From Taklimakanibacter sp021828105 (GTDB lineage Bacteria; Pseudomonadota; Alphaproteobacteria; Rhizobiales; Aestuariivirgaceae), in the NCBI GenBank assembly GCA_021828105.1, contig JAKATG010000002.1, positions 248,001-312,000 on the forward strand: 64,000 nt of DNA, read 5' to 3'. Positions within the stretch are counted from its first letter, which is position 1; the number at the start of each line of letters is the position of its first letter. Below, in pieces: positions 52,247 to 62,461 of the stretch. The notes under the pieces are model-generated. The model did no database searches, had not been told where the DNA came from, and saw only the letters and a program-made list of their open reading frames with translations. The translations under genes were made by a program, and so were the position numbers.

Positions 52247-52668
52247 TGGCCTATTGGTTGTTCAAATCGGAGCCCGAAACCTGGTCGTGGGAGCAGCAGA
52301 AGGCGAAAGGCAAGGCCGGCGAGGAATGGACCGGCGTGCGCAACTTCCAGGCGCGCAAGAACATGAAGGACATGAAGCTCGGCGACAAAGGCTTCTTTTA
52401 TCACTCGGGTGAGAGCAAGGCGGTCGTCGGCATCGTCGAGGTCGCGAAGCTCGCGCATCCCGATTCGACCGCCAAGGATGGCCCATGGGAATGTGTCGAT
52501 ATCCGCGCGGTGGAAGACGTGCCGAAGCCGGTGACGCTCGCCCAGTGCAAGGCCGACAAGCGGCTCAAGGACATGGTGCTGGTCAATAATTCACGCCTCT
52601 CGGTGCAGCCGGTGAGCGCGGAGGAATGGAAGATCGTCTGCGCGCTCGGCGGCATGAAGAAATCCTGA
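52246..52668 (+). CDS. EVE domain protein
   Basis: A 140-residue EVE/PUA-like domain (MAYWLFKSEPETWSWEQQKA; WTGVRNFQARKNMKDMKLGD; FYHSGESKAVVGIVEV). EVE domains recognise modified bases in RNA or DNA; free-standing bacterial copies have been suggested to act on tRNA or translation. The start shares one base with the YciI stop (TGATG). The company of tsaD and a translation-linked methyltransferase fits a translation-related role. Confidence 0.9.
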   Translation: MAYWLFKSEPETWSWEQQKAKGKAGEEWTGVRNFQARKNMKDMKLGDKGFFYHSGESKAVVGIVEVAKLAHPDSTAKDGPWECVDIRAVEDVPKPVTLAQCKADKRLKDMVLVNNSRLSVQPVSAEEWKIVCALGGMKKS

Positions 52669-52669
52669 T

Positions 52670-53320
52670 GTGCTGAAGCTCGTCGATCATCCGGATTTCA
52701 TCCGGCAGAATACCACGATCCTGGCGCCGCCCTTGGTGCCCGAGGTCCTGCTGCATCTGGCGCATGAGGCGGTGCCGATCTGGCAGAAGACCGAAGAGGA
52801 ACTGGGCGAGATTGGCCTGCCGCCGCCTTTCTGGGCCTTCGCTTGGGCAGGTGGCCAGGCGCTGTCGCGTTACGTGCTCGATCATCCGCATCTGGTGAAT
52901 GCCAAGAGCGTGCTCGATCTCGCGACCGGCTCGGGGCTTGTCGCCATCGCCGCGAAGAAAGCGGGCGCCAGATCGGTGCTCGCCGCCGATATCGACCGCT
53001 TCGCCTGTGCGGCGGCGCGCCTCAATGCGCAAGCGAACGGCGTTGCGATCGATATCGGTGACGAGGACCTGCTTCAGGACGCCCCGCACGACTTCGATGT
53101 CGTCCTGGTCGGCGATCTCTTCTACGAGAAGGCCTTGGCCGAGCGTGTTCACACTTGGCTCATCGCGGCCAAAGCGGGTGGCGCCGACATACTGATCGGC
53201 GATCCCGGCCGCAGCTATTTGCCGAAATCGGCGTTGTTGCATGTCGTCGACTATAATGTGCCGGTGACACGCGAGCTCGAGGACTCGGAGATCAAGCGTA
53301 CATCGGTGTGGCGGATCTAG
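52670..53320 (+). CDS. METTL20-like protein lysine methyltransferase
   Basis: A 216-residue class I SAM-dependent methyltransferase. It has the METTL20-type PPFWAFAWAGGQALSRYVLD, motif I VLDLATGSGLVAIAA, an acidic motif VLAADIDRFACAAARLNAQA and the post-motif DVVLVGDLFYE. METTL20 and its Agrobacterium relative methylate lysines of ETF-beta, the latter also ribosomal protein L7/L12. The GTG start sits 1 base past the EVE stop. The electron-transfer flavoprotein genes are not in this window. Confidence 0.85.
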   Translation: MLKLVDHPDFIRQNTTILAPPLVPEVLLHLAHEAVPIWQKTEEELGEIGLPPPFWAFAWAGGQALSRYVLDHPHLVNAKSVLDLATGSGLVAIAAKKAGARSVLAADIDRFACAAARLNAQANGVAIDIGDEDLLQDAPHDFDVVLVGDLFYEKALAERVHTWLIAAKAGGADILIGDPGRSYLPKSALLHVVDYNVPVTRELEDSEIKRTSVWRI

Positions 53321-53337
53321 TTTAAAGGAGGCGCGAC

Positions 53338-53739
53338 ATGGACCGATTCACCGGCGGTTGCTTGTGCGGCAATGTCCGAATGGTGGCGTCGGGACGCCCC
53401 TATCGGGTCGGCCTTTGTCACTGTCTCGACTGCCGCAAGCATCATGGGGCGCTTTTTCACGCTTCAGCCATATTCCCTCAGGATGCGGTGACGATCGCGG
53501 GCGAGACGCGCGACTATGCCGGGCGGTTTTTCTGTCCGCGCTGCGGCTCGTCGGTCTTCGCGCGCACCGGAGACGAAATCGAAGTGAACCTGGGATCGCT
53601 CGATGCCCCTGACCAGCTGATGCCAACCTATGAAAGCTGGATCATCCGTCGCGAATCCTGGCTGCCGCCGTTTCCGCTCGCGCGCCGATACGACCGCGAC
53701 CGTGACGCCACCAGCCGCTTCGAGGACGGCGGCGCCTAG
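53338..53739 (+). CDS. GFA/CENP-V-type zinc-binding protein
   Basis: A 133-residue GFA-domain protein (glutathione-dependent formaldehyde-activating-like). Zinc ligands are visible in GGCLCGNVR, CHCLDCRKHHG and FFCPRCGSSVF. Most family members have unproven activity despite the name. GGAGG lies 9 bases before the ATG. Its stop overlaps by four bases the end of the convergent transporter. Confidence 0.9.
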   Translation: MDRFTGGCLCGNVRMVASGRPYRVGLCHCLDCRKHHGALFHASAIFPQDAVTIAGETRDYAGRFFCPRCGSSVFARTGDEIEVNLGSLDAPDQLMPTYESWIIRRESWLPPFPLARRYDRDRDATSRFEDGGA

Positions 53740-54611
53740 TTCAGCACGCGCCTGCGGCTGTTGTTGAGCCACAGAGCGACCATCAGGATGGCGAGGCTGA
53801 CCCAGATCCACGGATCGGCCGGCATGCCGAAGATGAAGATCGCCCAAAGCACCGCGGCCGGGGTCGACACATAGATGGCCTGGATCGTGTAGAAGGCGCC
53901 CTTCTCGCGAATGAGGGCGAAGAAGGCGATGCGCTCGACGATCCACAGGAGCGAGGCAAGCCCCGCCGTCCAGTAGGCGGAAAGCTGAGGGCTGGCCTCG
54001 CTCCAGGGCGGCGCCAGGATCAGCATGAAGGGGATGGCCAGCAGGCCGGAAAACACCGATTCGGCCGCACCCACGGTCATGATGTCGGCGTTCTTCGGCC
54101 AATAGGCGGCGGCGAACCAGTTATAGGCGCTATAGACGATGGGCACGGCAAAGGCGGCCAGGACCCACAGCGAGATGCCGCTTCCAACCGTCTCGCCGCG
54201 CGACAAAATGAGCACGGCGCTGGACAGGAAGCCCACCATGAGACCGCCGATCCGGCGCGGATGGGCGATCTCGCGCCCGGTGGCGAGCGCCAGAAGGTAA
54301 TTCCAGAAGGGGGCGGTCGAGACGATGAGCGCATATTCGGTGGCGGCGACATGGCGCGAGAAGAACAGGCTCATGGCGAAGGGGACGTTGAGCAGGGCGG
54401 CGCAGCCCAGGCCATAGAGCATGACGCCCCGGTTCATCACCAGCCGGCCCCTGGCCAGAGGCACGAGGGCAAGCGCCACGCCGACGATCAGTCCGGTATA
54501 GACGATGATATGGGTGATCGGCAGGCCGTGCTCGCCCATGAGCTTATAGAGCGAGGGGGTGAGACCCCAGAAGCAGCCGAGGGTGATGAACCAAAGGAGA
54601 TGGACGGGCAT
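53736..54611 (-). CDS. EamA/DMT-family transporter
   Basis: A 291-residue inner-membrane protein with about ten predicted helices in two EamA repeats, for example VHLLWFITLGCFWGLTPSLY and LASLLWIVERIAFFALI. DMT-family exporters move amino acids, polyamines or metabolites out of the cell. The ligand cannot be inferred. Convergent with the GFA gene. Confidence 0.87.
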   Translation of the reverse strand: MPVHLLWFITLGCFWGLTPSLYKLMGEHGLPITHIIVYTGLIVGVALALVPLARGRLVMNRGVMLYGLGCAALLNVPFAMSLFFSRHVAATEYALIVSTAPFWNYLLALATGREIAHPRRIGGLMVGFLSSAVLILSRGETVGSGISLWVLAAFAVPIVYSAYNWFAAAYWPKNADIMTVGAAESVFSGLLAIPFMLILAPPWSEASPQLSAYWTAGLASLLWIVERIAFFALIREKGAFYTIQAIYVSTPAAVLWAIFIFGMPADPWIWVSLAILMVALWLNNSRRRVLN

Positions 54612-54803
54612 GCGGCCTTAGATCACGGGGACTTCTAATTGGTCAATCCAGGGCGGATGAGCGCGACCGGGTTCACTATCTGAAGCGCCCCCTTCGCATG
54701 CCTCTTCTGGTTGACTTTCTTAGACAGTTGGCGGATTGCAAGGATAAGACTGAGCGCCGATAGTAACGGCCCAGACGCGGCATGAGAGGGAGGATTTTTG
54801 CTT

Positions 54804-56747
<1,944 letters not shown>

Positions 56748-56804
56748 ACCGGATAGCCGTCCCATTGCCGAGCGAGGGGTGGGCGTGGCAGAGTGCGGCG
56801 CCTA

Positions 56805-56851
56805 GAGCAAATCCCGCCAAAGTTGAAGACTTTGGCGATAAGGATTTGCTC
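56805..56851. repeat. Palindromic repeat (GCCAAAGT family), copy 1
   Basis: GAGCAAATCC pairs with GGATTTGCTC at the outer ends, and GCCAAAGT pairs with ACTTTGGC inside, giving an imperfect long stem. The inner sequence (GCCAAAGTTG, then GACTTTGGCGATAAGGA) recurs at 58330-58360, so this is a dispersed repeat. Confidence 0.75.
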
Positions 56852-56863
56852 GAACATCAATTG

Positions 56864-56907
56864 GCGCGCTTCCCGGCGAGATGATTTCATCTCGCGGGGA
56901 AGCGCGC
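56864..56907. repeat. Palindromic repeat directly after the previous one
   Basis: GCGCGCTTCCC pairs with GGGGAAGCGCGC, and CGAGATGA with TCATCTCG, giving a near-perfect 44-base palindrome. It resembles in pattern the shorter palindrome at 32223-32245. It ends 30 bp before the aminotransferase start. Confidence 0.75.
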
Positions 56908-56937
56908 TGCGGTGCGCCCACTTAAGCAAGGATTCCC

Positions 56938-58320
56938 ATGCCTCGTCTGTCGAATATGGCCGTCCGCGATATCGAGACGGTTATCCATCCCTATACCAAC
57001 CTCGCCCGCCACCGTGAGACCGGTCCTCTCATTCTCAATGAGGGGCGCGGCATCTATCTCTATGACGATACGGGCAAGCGCTATATCGAGGGCCTCGCCG
57101 GATTGTGGTGCACGTCGCTCGGCTACGGCAATGAGGAACTGGTCGAGGCGGCGGCGCAATCCATGCGCAAGCTCTCCTATACCTCGGTTTTTTCCGGCAA
57201 GTCGCATGATGCGGCAATCGAGCTGTCCGAGAAGCTGAAAGAGATCGCTCCCTGCCCCGCCTCGAAAGTGCTGTTCGGCGGCTCGGGCTCGGAAGCCAAC
57301 GACATGCAGATCAAGCTCACCTGGTATATGAACAATGCCAAGGGGCGGCCGAAAAAGAAGAAGATCATCTCGCGCCAGCGCGCCTATCACGGCGTCACCA
57401 TCGCCTCGGCCTCGCTCACCGGGCTGCCCTGGGTGCACAGCGACTTCGATCTGCCGATCGCCAATATCATTCACACCTCATGCCCGCATTATTACCGCTT
57501 CGCGGAGGCGGGCGAGAGCGACGAGCAATTCGCCGAGCGCATGGCGCAGAACCTCGACGAGCTGATCCAGAAGGAAGGGCCGGACACGGTCGCGGCCTTC
57601 ATCGCCGAGCCGATCATGGGTGCGGGCGGCGTCATCATTCCGCCTGAGAGCTATTTCCCGAAGATCAACGAGGTGCTCGCCAAATACGACGTGCGCATCA
57701 TCGGCGATGAGGTGATCTGCGGCTTCGGGCGCACCGGCAACTGGTTCGGCACCACCACCATGGGCTTCAAGCCGACATCGATCTCGATGGCCAAGGCCAT
57801 CACCTCGGCCTATTTCCCGATGGGCGCCATCACCATCGAGGAAGAGCTCTATCAGGCGATGCTCGATGAGAGCCGCAAGATCGGCACCTTCGGCCATGGC
57901 TTCACCTATACGGCGCATCCGGTCGGGTGCGCCGTGGCGCTCAAGACGATCGAGATCTATGAGCGTGACAAGACCGTCGAGCATGTGCGCAAGGTGGCGC
58001 CCACCTTCGAGAAGCGCATCGGCCAGTTCGCCGACCATCCGCTGGTCGGCGAGGTCCGCGCCAAGGGCCTCATCGGCGCCATCGAGCTCGTCGCCGACAA
58101 GAAGACCAAGCGCCCCTTCGACCCGAAGAAGGGCGTCGGCGCCATCGCCGCCGATATCCTGCAGGAGAACGGGCTGATCGTGCGCCCGATGGGCGATTCG
58201 ATCGCTTTCTGCCCGCCGCTCATCATCCGCGAAGACGAGATCAACGAGATGTTCGATATCGTCGGCAAGGGCCTGCGCATCCTGGAAGAGCGCGTGCTCA
58301 AGGAGAATCTGCGCAACTAG
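56938..58320 (+). CDS. Class III PLP-dependent aminotransferase (omega type)
   Basis: A 460-residue class III aminotransferase. The lysine that binds pyridoxal phosphate is in SISMAKAITSAYFPMG. The cofactor aspartate is in IGDEVICGFGRTGNWFG, and GGSGSEANDMQIKLTWYMNN is typical of omega-aminotransferases of the beta-alanine/pyruvate or taurine type. The substrate is probably a terminal amine such as putrescine, beta-alanine or taurine. It is enclosed by palindromic repeats on both sides (56805-56907 and 58322-58365). Confidence 0.9.
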   Translation: MPRLSNMAVRDIETVIHPYTNLARHRETGPLILNEGRGIYLYDDTGKRYIEGLAGLWCTSLGYGNEELVEAAAQSMRKLSYTSVFSGKSHDAAIELSEKLKEIAPCPASKVLFGGSGSEANDMQIKLTWYMNNAKGRPKKKKIISRQRAYHGVTIASASLTGLPWVHSDFDLPIANIIHTSCPHYYRFAEAGESDEQFAERMAQNLDELIQKEGPDTVAAFIAEPIMGAGGVIIPPESYFPKINEVLAKYDVRIIGDEVICGFGRTGNWFGTTTMGFKPTSISMAKAITSAYFPMGAITIEEELYQAMLDESRKIGTFGHGFTYTAHPVGCAVALKTIEIYERDKTVEHVRKVAPTFEKRIGQFADHPLVGEVRAKGLIGAIELVADKKTKRPFDPKKGVGAIAADILQENGLIVRPMGDSIAFCPPLIIREDEINEMFDIVGKGLRILEERVLKENLRN

Positions 58321-58321
58321 G

Positions 58322-58365
58322 GCGTTTCGCGCCAAAGTTGCTCGACTTTGGCGATAAGGAAACGC
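58322..58365. repeat. Palindromic repeat (GCCAAAGT family), copy 2
   Basis: GCGTTTC (58322-58328) pairs with GAAACGC (58359-58365), and GCCAAAGT with ACTTTGGC inside. The core CGCCAAAGTTG...GACTTTGGCGATAAGGA is nearly identical to the repeat at 56805-56851. It begins one base after the aminotransferase stop, so it may also act as a transcription-attenuating structure. Confidence 0.75.
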
Positions 58366-58389
58366 TCCAAATAATGAGAGGGGAGCGGC

Positions 58390-59016
58390 ATGAGCCGGAT
58401 CGAGGAGAAGAGCGTTCTCAGGTCGAAAATGGGCGCGGTGGGCGAGCTCGCCGCCAAGAAGACCCTCACCCGGCTCGACAAATATGCCAGGACCTATATC
58501 GAGCGCTCGCCCTTCCTGTGCATCGGCACGGCCGACGAGCATGGCCATGCCGATGTCTCGCCGCGCGGCGACCCGCCGGGCTTCGTGCGCATCGTCGACG
58601 ACCATACGCTCATCATCCCGGACCGGCCCGGCAACAACCGGGTCGACACGATGCAGAACATCATCGCCAATCCGCAAGTCGGCATCCTGTTCCTCATCCC
58701 GGGCATCGACGACACGCTGAGGGTCAACGGCAAGGCGGAGATCATCGACGATCCGGCGGAGCTCGCCCCCGCCGCCGTCAATGGCCGCCCGCCCAGGCTC
58801 GGCATCAAGGTGAAAGTGGAAGAGGTGTTCTTCCACTGCGCCAAGGCGTTCCGGCGCTCGAAATTGTGGGATCAGAGCGCGCATGTGGATCGCGGCTTCC
58901 TGCCCGGCCTCGCCCACATGGTGATGGAGCAGGCGCGCGCCTGCGAAGTGGATCACCAGGAATCCGACAAGGTCGAAGCGGAGATCCAGGAAGAGTACAA
59001 GACCGGACTTTATTGA
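58390..59016 (+). CDS. FMN-binding pyridoxamine 5'-phosphate oxidase-family protein
   Basis: A 208-residue split-barrel flavoprotein of the PPOX class (the MSMEG_1061-like group). Segments such as RSPFLCIGTADEHGHADVSP, RGDPPGFVRIVDDHTLIIPD and RPGNNRVDTMQNIIANPQVG are characteristic. These proteins bind FMN or F420 and reduce unknown substrates. GAGGGGAGCGGC precedes the ATG. Its stop overlaps the deaminase start (TGATG), so the two are coupled. Confidence 0.88.
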   Translation: MSRIEEKSVLRSKMGAVGELAAKKTLTRLDKYARTYIERSPFLCIGTADEHGHADVSPRGDPPGFVRIVDDHTLIIPDRPGNNRVDTMQNIIANPQVGILFLIPGIDDTLRVNGKAEIIDDPAELAPAAVNGRPPRLGIKVKVEEVFFHCAKAFRRSKLWDQSAHVDRGFLPGLAHMVMEQARACEVDHQESDKVEAEIQEEYKTGLY

Positions 59017-59501
59017 TGACGGATGCGACCGATCTCAAGCATATCCGCCGGGCCGTCGAGCTGGCGCGCGAGGCGCTGGAAGCGGGTGATGCGCCTTTCG
59101 GTTCCGTGCTTGTCTCAGGAGATGGCAAGGTCCTCGCTGAAGACCGTAATCGCACGTCGGGCGGTGATGCAACGCGGCATCCCGAGTTCGACCTGGCGCG
59201 CTGGGCCGGTGAGCACATGACGCCGGCCGAACGTGCCAGGGCCACCGTTTACACATCGGGGGAGCATTGCCCGATGTGCGCGGCGGCGCATGGTTTGGTG
59301 GGGCTCGGCCGTATCGTCTATGCGGTGTCCTCGCGCCAGTTCATCGACTGGCTGGCGGATCTCGGCATCAGCGATGACTTCGCCGTCCGGCAACTACCGA
59401 TCGCGGAGATCGCTCCCAAGGTAAAGGTCGAGGGGCCGGTGCCGGAAGTCGAGGACGAGGTGCGCGAACTGTATCGCCGGCGATATGGCAAGGCCCGGTG
59501 A
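59016..59501 (+). CDS. CMP/dCMP-type nucleoside deaminase family protein
   Basis: A 161-residue zinc deaminase of the guanine/tRNA-adenosine deaminase type. Zinc ligands and the catalytic glutamate are seen as RHPEFDLAR and SGEHCPMCAAAHG. HPE in place of HAE occurs in several members. APFGSVLVSGDGKVLAEDRN is the conserved N-terminal part. The base substrate is not clear. Coupled to the flavoprotein gene before it. Confidence 0.88.
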   Translation: MTDATDLKHIRRAVELAREALEAGDAPFGSVLVSGDGKVLAEDRNRTSGGDATRHPEFDLARWAGEHMTPAERARATVYTSGEHCPMCAAAHGLVGLGRIVYAVSSRQFIDWLADLGISDDFAVRQLPIAEIAPKVKVEGPVPEVEDEVRELYRRRYGKAR

Positions 59502-59509
59502 AGGCGGCT

Positions 59510-60493
59510 TTAGCGCCGTTCCACCGGCACGATGAAGCGCTCGCGCAATTCGCCGCGGCGCAGCACCGTGACACGCGTTTCGTGGCCGACGCGCTCATGA
59601 TTGAGGAGCCGCAACAGATCGTCGACGCCTGAGACGGCATGGCCGTCGATGGCGATGATGAGATCGCCCGACTTGATGCCGCCGTCATCGGCGGGACTCT
59701 TGTCGACCACCTTCATTACCCTGACACCCATCTCCTGGGTGACGCCGGCATGGCGCGCGATGTGGCGCGGCACCACGCTCTGCTGGCCCTCGACGCCGAT
59801 CGCGGCGCGGCGCACGCGGCCATGCTGCAGAATCTGGCTCAGCACATAGAGTGCCGTGTTGCTGGCGACCGAGAAGCAGATGCCCTGGGCGCCCAGGATG
59901 ACGGCGGTGTTGACGCCGATGACGCGGCCTCTCGAATCGACCAGCGGACCGCCGGAATTGCCGGGATTGAGCGCCGCATCGGTCTGGATCACGTCGTCGA
60001 TCAGGCGGCCGGTCGAGGCCCGCAAGGAACGGCCGATGGCGCTGATGACGCCGGTCGTCACCGTCTGCTCGAAGCCCAGCGGGTTGCCGATGGCGATGGC
60101 GAGCTGGCCGCGCTTGATCGCCTTGGAATCATGCAGGATCAGCGGCGCCGCGGCGAGATTCTCGTCGGTGCGGATCACGGCGATATCGCTGTCGGGATCC
60201 TCGCCGATGATGCGCGCGGCGGCGCGATGGCCGTCGGCGGTGCCGACCATGATGGTCTTGGCGCCCGAGACGACATGGCTGTTGGTGAAGATGAGGCCGT
60301 CGGAAGACACGACGAAGCCCGAGCCGCCGCCCTGGCGGCCCTGACCGTTCTTCACGGCAATATGGACGACGGACGGCCCGGCCTTGTCGACCGCACCGAT
60401 CACCGCCGTTGAATAAGCATCGAGCAATTCGCCGTCGGTCACCTGAGGGGTGACCTCCGGCAGGGCCTGGCCCTGTCCATCGAGATCGAGCAT
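59510..60493 (-). CDS. HtrA-like serine protease with one PDZ domain, no signal peptide
   Basis: A 327-residue S1C protease. The triad is complete: His in IFTNSHVVSG, Asp in DPDSDIAVIRT and Ser in LNPGNSGGPLVDSRG. One PDZ domain follows (KSPADDGGIKSGDLIIAIDG). It starts MLDLDGQGQALPEV with no signal peptide or transmembrane helix, unlike periplasmic DegP/DegQ. GGAGAAC is 5 bases before this ATG, which rules out a longer, frame-shadowed N-terminus. It is probably cytosolic, or exported by an unrecognised route. Confidence 0.88.
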   Translation of the reverse strand: MLDLDGQGQALPEVTPQVTDGELLDAYSTAVIGAVDKAGPSVVHIAVKNGQGRQGGGSGFVVSSDGLIFTNSHVVSGAKTIMVGTADGHRAAARIIGEDPDSDIAVIRTDENLAAAPLILHDSKAIKRGQLAIAIGNPLGFEQTVTTGVISAIGRSLRASTGRLIDDVIQTDAALNPGNSGGPLVDSRGRVIGVNTAVILGAQGICFSVASNTALYVLSQILQHGRVRRAAIGVEGQQSVVPRHIARHAGVTQEMGVRVMKVVDKSPADDGGIKSGDLIIAIDGHAVSGVDDLLRLLNHERVGHETRVTVLRRGELRERFIVPVERR

Positions 60494-60564
60494 GAGAGTT
60501 CTCCGCCAAAGCATATGGGGAGGGGAGATAAAGGTTACCAGTGGGGGTATAGGCGAGGGCAGCG

Positions 60565-61704
60565 TCAGCCCAGCGCCTGCTCGATGTCTGCTATGAGGTC
60601 GTCGGCATGCTCGATGCCGATGGAGAGCCGGATGAGGTTGTCGGGCACCGGGCTCGTCGGTCCCTCCACCGTCTTCCTGTGCTCGGCCAGGCTCTCCACC
60701 CCGCCGAGCGAGGTCGCCGGCAGGATGACCTTGAGGCGCGTGCACACCTTGACCGCATCGGCGGCTCCGCCCTTGACCAGAAGCGAGAGCATGCCGCCGA
60801 AGCCGTCGGTCATCTGCCGAAGGGCTATGTCGTGGCCTCTATGCGACGCAAGGCCCGGATAGAGAACCCGCTCGATCCTCGGATGCTTCTCGAAATGCTG
60901 CGCTAGGCTGAGCGCATTGGCGGAAGCCTGGCGATAGCGCACGAAGAGCGTGCGCAGGCCGCGAATGAGCAGCCAGGCCTCGAAAGGCGCCAGCGGCGCC
61001 CCGATCTTGGTGCGCAACAGCTCGATCTCTTCCCAGCGGGCATTCACCTGCCTGGTGATGAGCACGCCGGCAAGCACATCGGAATGACCGTTGAGATATT
61101 TCGTCGCCGAATGAAAGACGATGTCGGCGCCGAGCATCAGGGGCCTGGTGGTGACGGCCGCACTCGCCGTCGCATCGACGGCGAGGATGGCGCCAGCGTC
61201 ATGGGCGAGTTTCGCGGTCTTGGCGATGTCGATCACGTCCCAGGTCGGATTGAGCGGCGTCTCGATCCAGACGAGATTGGTCTTGCCCTTGCGGATTGCG
61301 CCCGCAATGGCGGATGCGTCGGTGGGATCGAACAGAGTGAGCGCGATGCGTCCCTTGGCTTCGAGCCGCTTCAGCCAGTCGCGCGTGCCGTAATACATGA
61401 CATCGGGGGCGGCGACATGGCCGCCCATGGGCACGGTCTCGAGCAAGGTGGTGATCGCCGCCATGCCGGACGCAAAAAGCAATGCCGCCTCGCCTTGCTC
61501 GAGGGCCGCGAGCGCCTCTTCGGCATGCCACAAAGTGGGGCTGCCGCCGCGGATGTAGTTTTCCTTGAGCTTGGGCGTGTAGCTCTCGTCGCGCGCATAG
61601 GTCGACGACATGTGGAGCGGTGGTGTGATCGCGCCCGTCGCTTCGTCAATGGCCTTGAGCGAGTGCGCTGCGACCGTCTCCGGCCGGAGCTTGGAATTAG
61701 ACAT
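60565..61704 (-). CDS. metC: Cystathionine beta-lyase
   Basis: A 379-residue PLP enzyme of the Cys/Met metabolism family. The PLP lysine is in HSATKYLNGHSDVLAG. Other signatures are WIETPLNPTWDVIDI and LGGVESLAEHRKT. The latter, with the length, is typical of cystathionine beta-lyase in alphaproteobacteria, which makes homocysteine for methionine synthesis. Related lyases cannot be excluded. ATG 61704 is the probable start; it overlaps the SDR upstream by 8 bases. Confidence 0.9.
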   Translation of the reverse strand: MSNSKLRPETVAAHSLKAIDEATGAITPPLHMSSTYARDESYTPKLKENYIRGGSPTLWHAEEALAALEQGEAALLFASGMAAITTLLETVPMGGHVAAPDVMYYGTRDWLKRLEAKGRIALTLFDPTDASAIAGAIRKGKTNLVWIETPLNPTWDVIDIAKTAKLAHDAGAILAVDATASAAVTTRPLMLGADIVFHSATKYLNGHSDVLAGVLITRQVNARWEEIELLRTKIGAPLAPFEAWLLIRGLRTLFVRYRQASANALSLAQHFEKHPRIERVLYPGLASHRGHDIALRQMTDGFGGMLSLLVKGGAADAVKVCTRLKVILPATSLGGVESLAEHRKTVEGPTSPVPDNLIRLSIGIEHADDLIADIEQALG

Positions 61705-62452
61705 GCTGGCCGCCATTGATGTGAAGCTCGGCGCCCGTCACATAGCTCGACGCGTCGGTGCACAGGAAATAGATCGACTTCGCCACTTCCTCGGGCTGGC
61801 CCAGGCGATGCAGCGGGATCTGCGCCACGATCTTCTCGGTGCCGGGCGAGAGGATCGAGGTTTCGATCTCGCCCGGCGAGATGGCGTTGACGCGCACGCC
61901 GAAGGGACCGAAATCGCCGGCCATCTCGCGCGTGAGCGCGGCAAGCGCTGCCTTCGATGTCGCATAGGCCGCACCGGCGAAAGGATGGACGCGCGAGCCC
62001 GCGATCGAGGTGACATTGACGACCGCTCCCTTGGCGCGCGCCAATTCATCGATCAAGCCCCGCGCCAGCATGATCGGCGCGTAGAAATTGACCTGGAAGA
62101 CGGTCTTCCAGTCCTCCTCGTCCGTCTCGATGGAGTTCAGCCGGGCGCCGCCCGGCTTCTTCGGCGAGATGGCCGCGTTGTTGATGAGGGCGTGGAGGCG
62201 CGAGCCTTGCGCCTTCAGACGCTCCTTCATCTGGAGAATGGCTTCGGCCAGCGCTTGCGGATCGGCGAGATCGACCTGGATATGATCCTCAGGCCCCGCA
62301 TCCCAGGGACAGTCTTCCGGGAAGGGATGGCGCGACACGGTGATCGCCCGCCAGCCGGCGGTCGAGAAGCGTTTCGCCGTCGCATGGCCGATGCCGCGCG
62401 ACGCGCCGGTCAGGATCAAGGTCTTGCGTTCATTGTCAGGGGGCGTCGTCAT
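61697..62452 (-). CDS. Short-chain dehydrogenase/reductase
   Basis: A 251-residue classical SDR with LILTGASRGIGHATAKR, ALINNAAISPK, VVNVTSIAGSRVHPF and AYATSKAALAAL. Its stop overlaps the metC start. It follows pdxH by 9 bp, forming a pdxH-SDR-metC unit whose shared theme is PLP supply and use, but the SDR substrate is unknown. Confidence 0.9.
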   Translation of the reverse strand: MTTPPDNERKTLILTGASRGIGHATAKRFSTAGWRAITVSRHPFPEDCPWDAGPEDHIQVDLADPQALAEAILQMKERLKAQGSRLHALINNAAISPKKPGGARLNSIETDEEDWKTVFQVNFYAPIMLARGLIDELARAKGAVVNVTSIAGSRVHPFAGAAYATSKAALAALTREMAGDFGPFGVRVNAISPGEIETSILSPGTEKIVAQIPLHRLGQPEEVAKSIYFLCTDASSYVTGAELHINGGQHV

Positions 62453-62461
62453 GCGTCCTGC

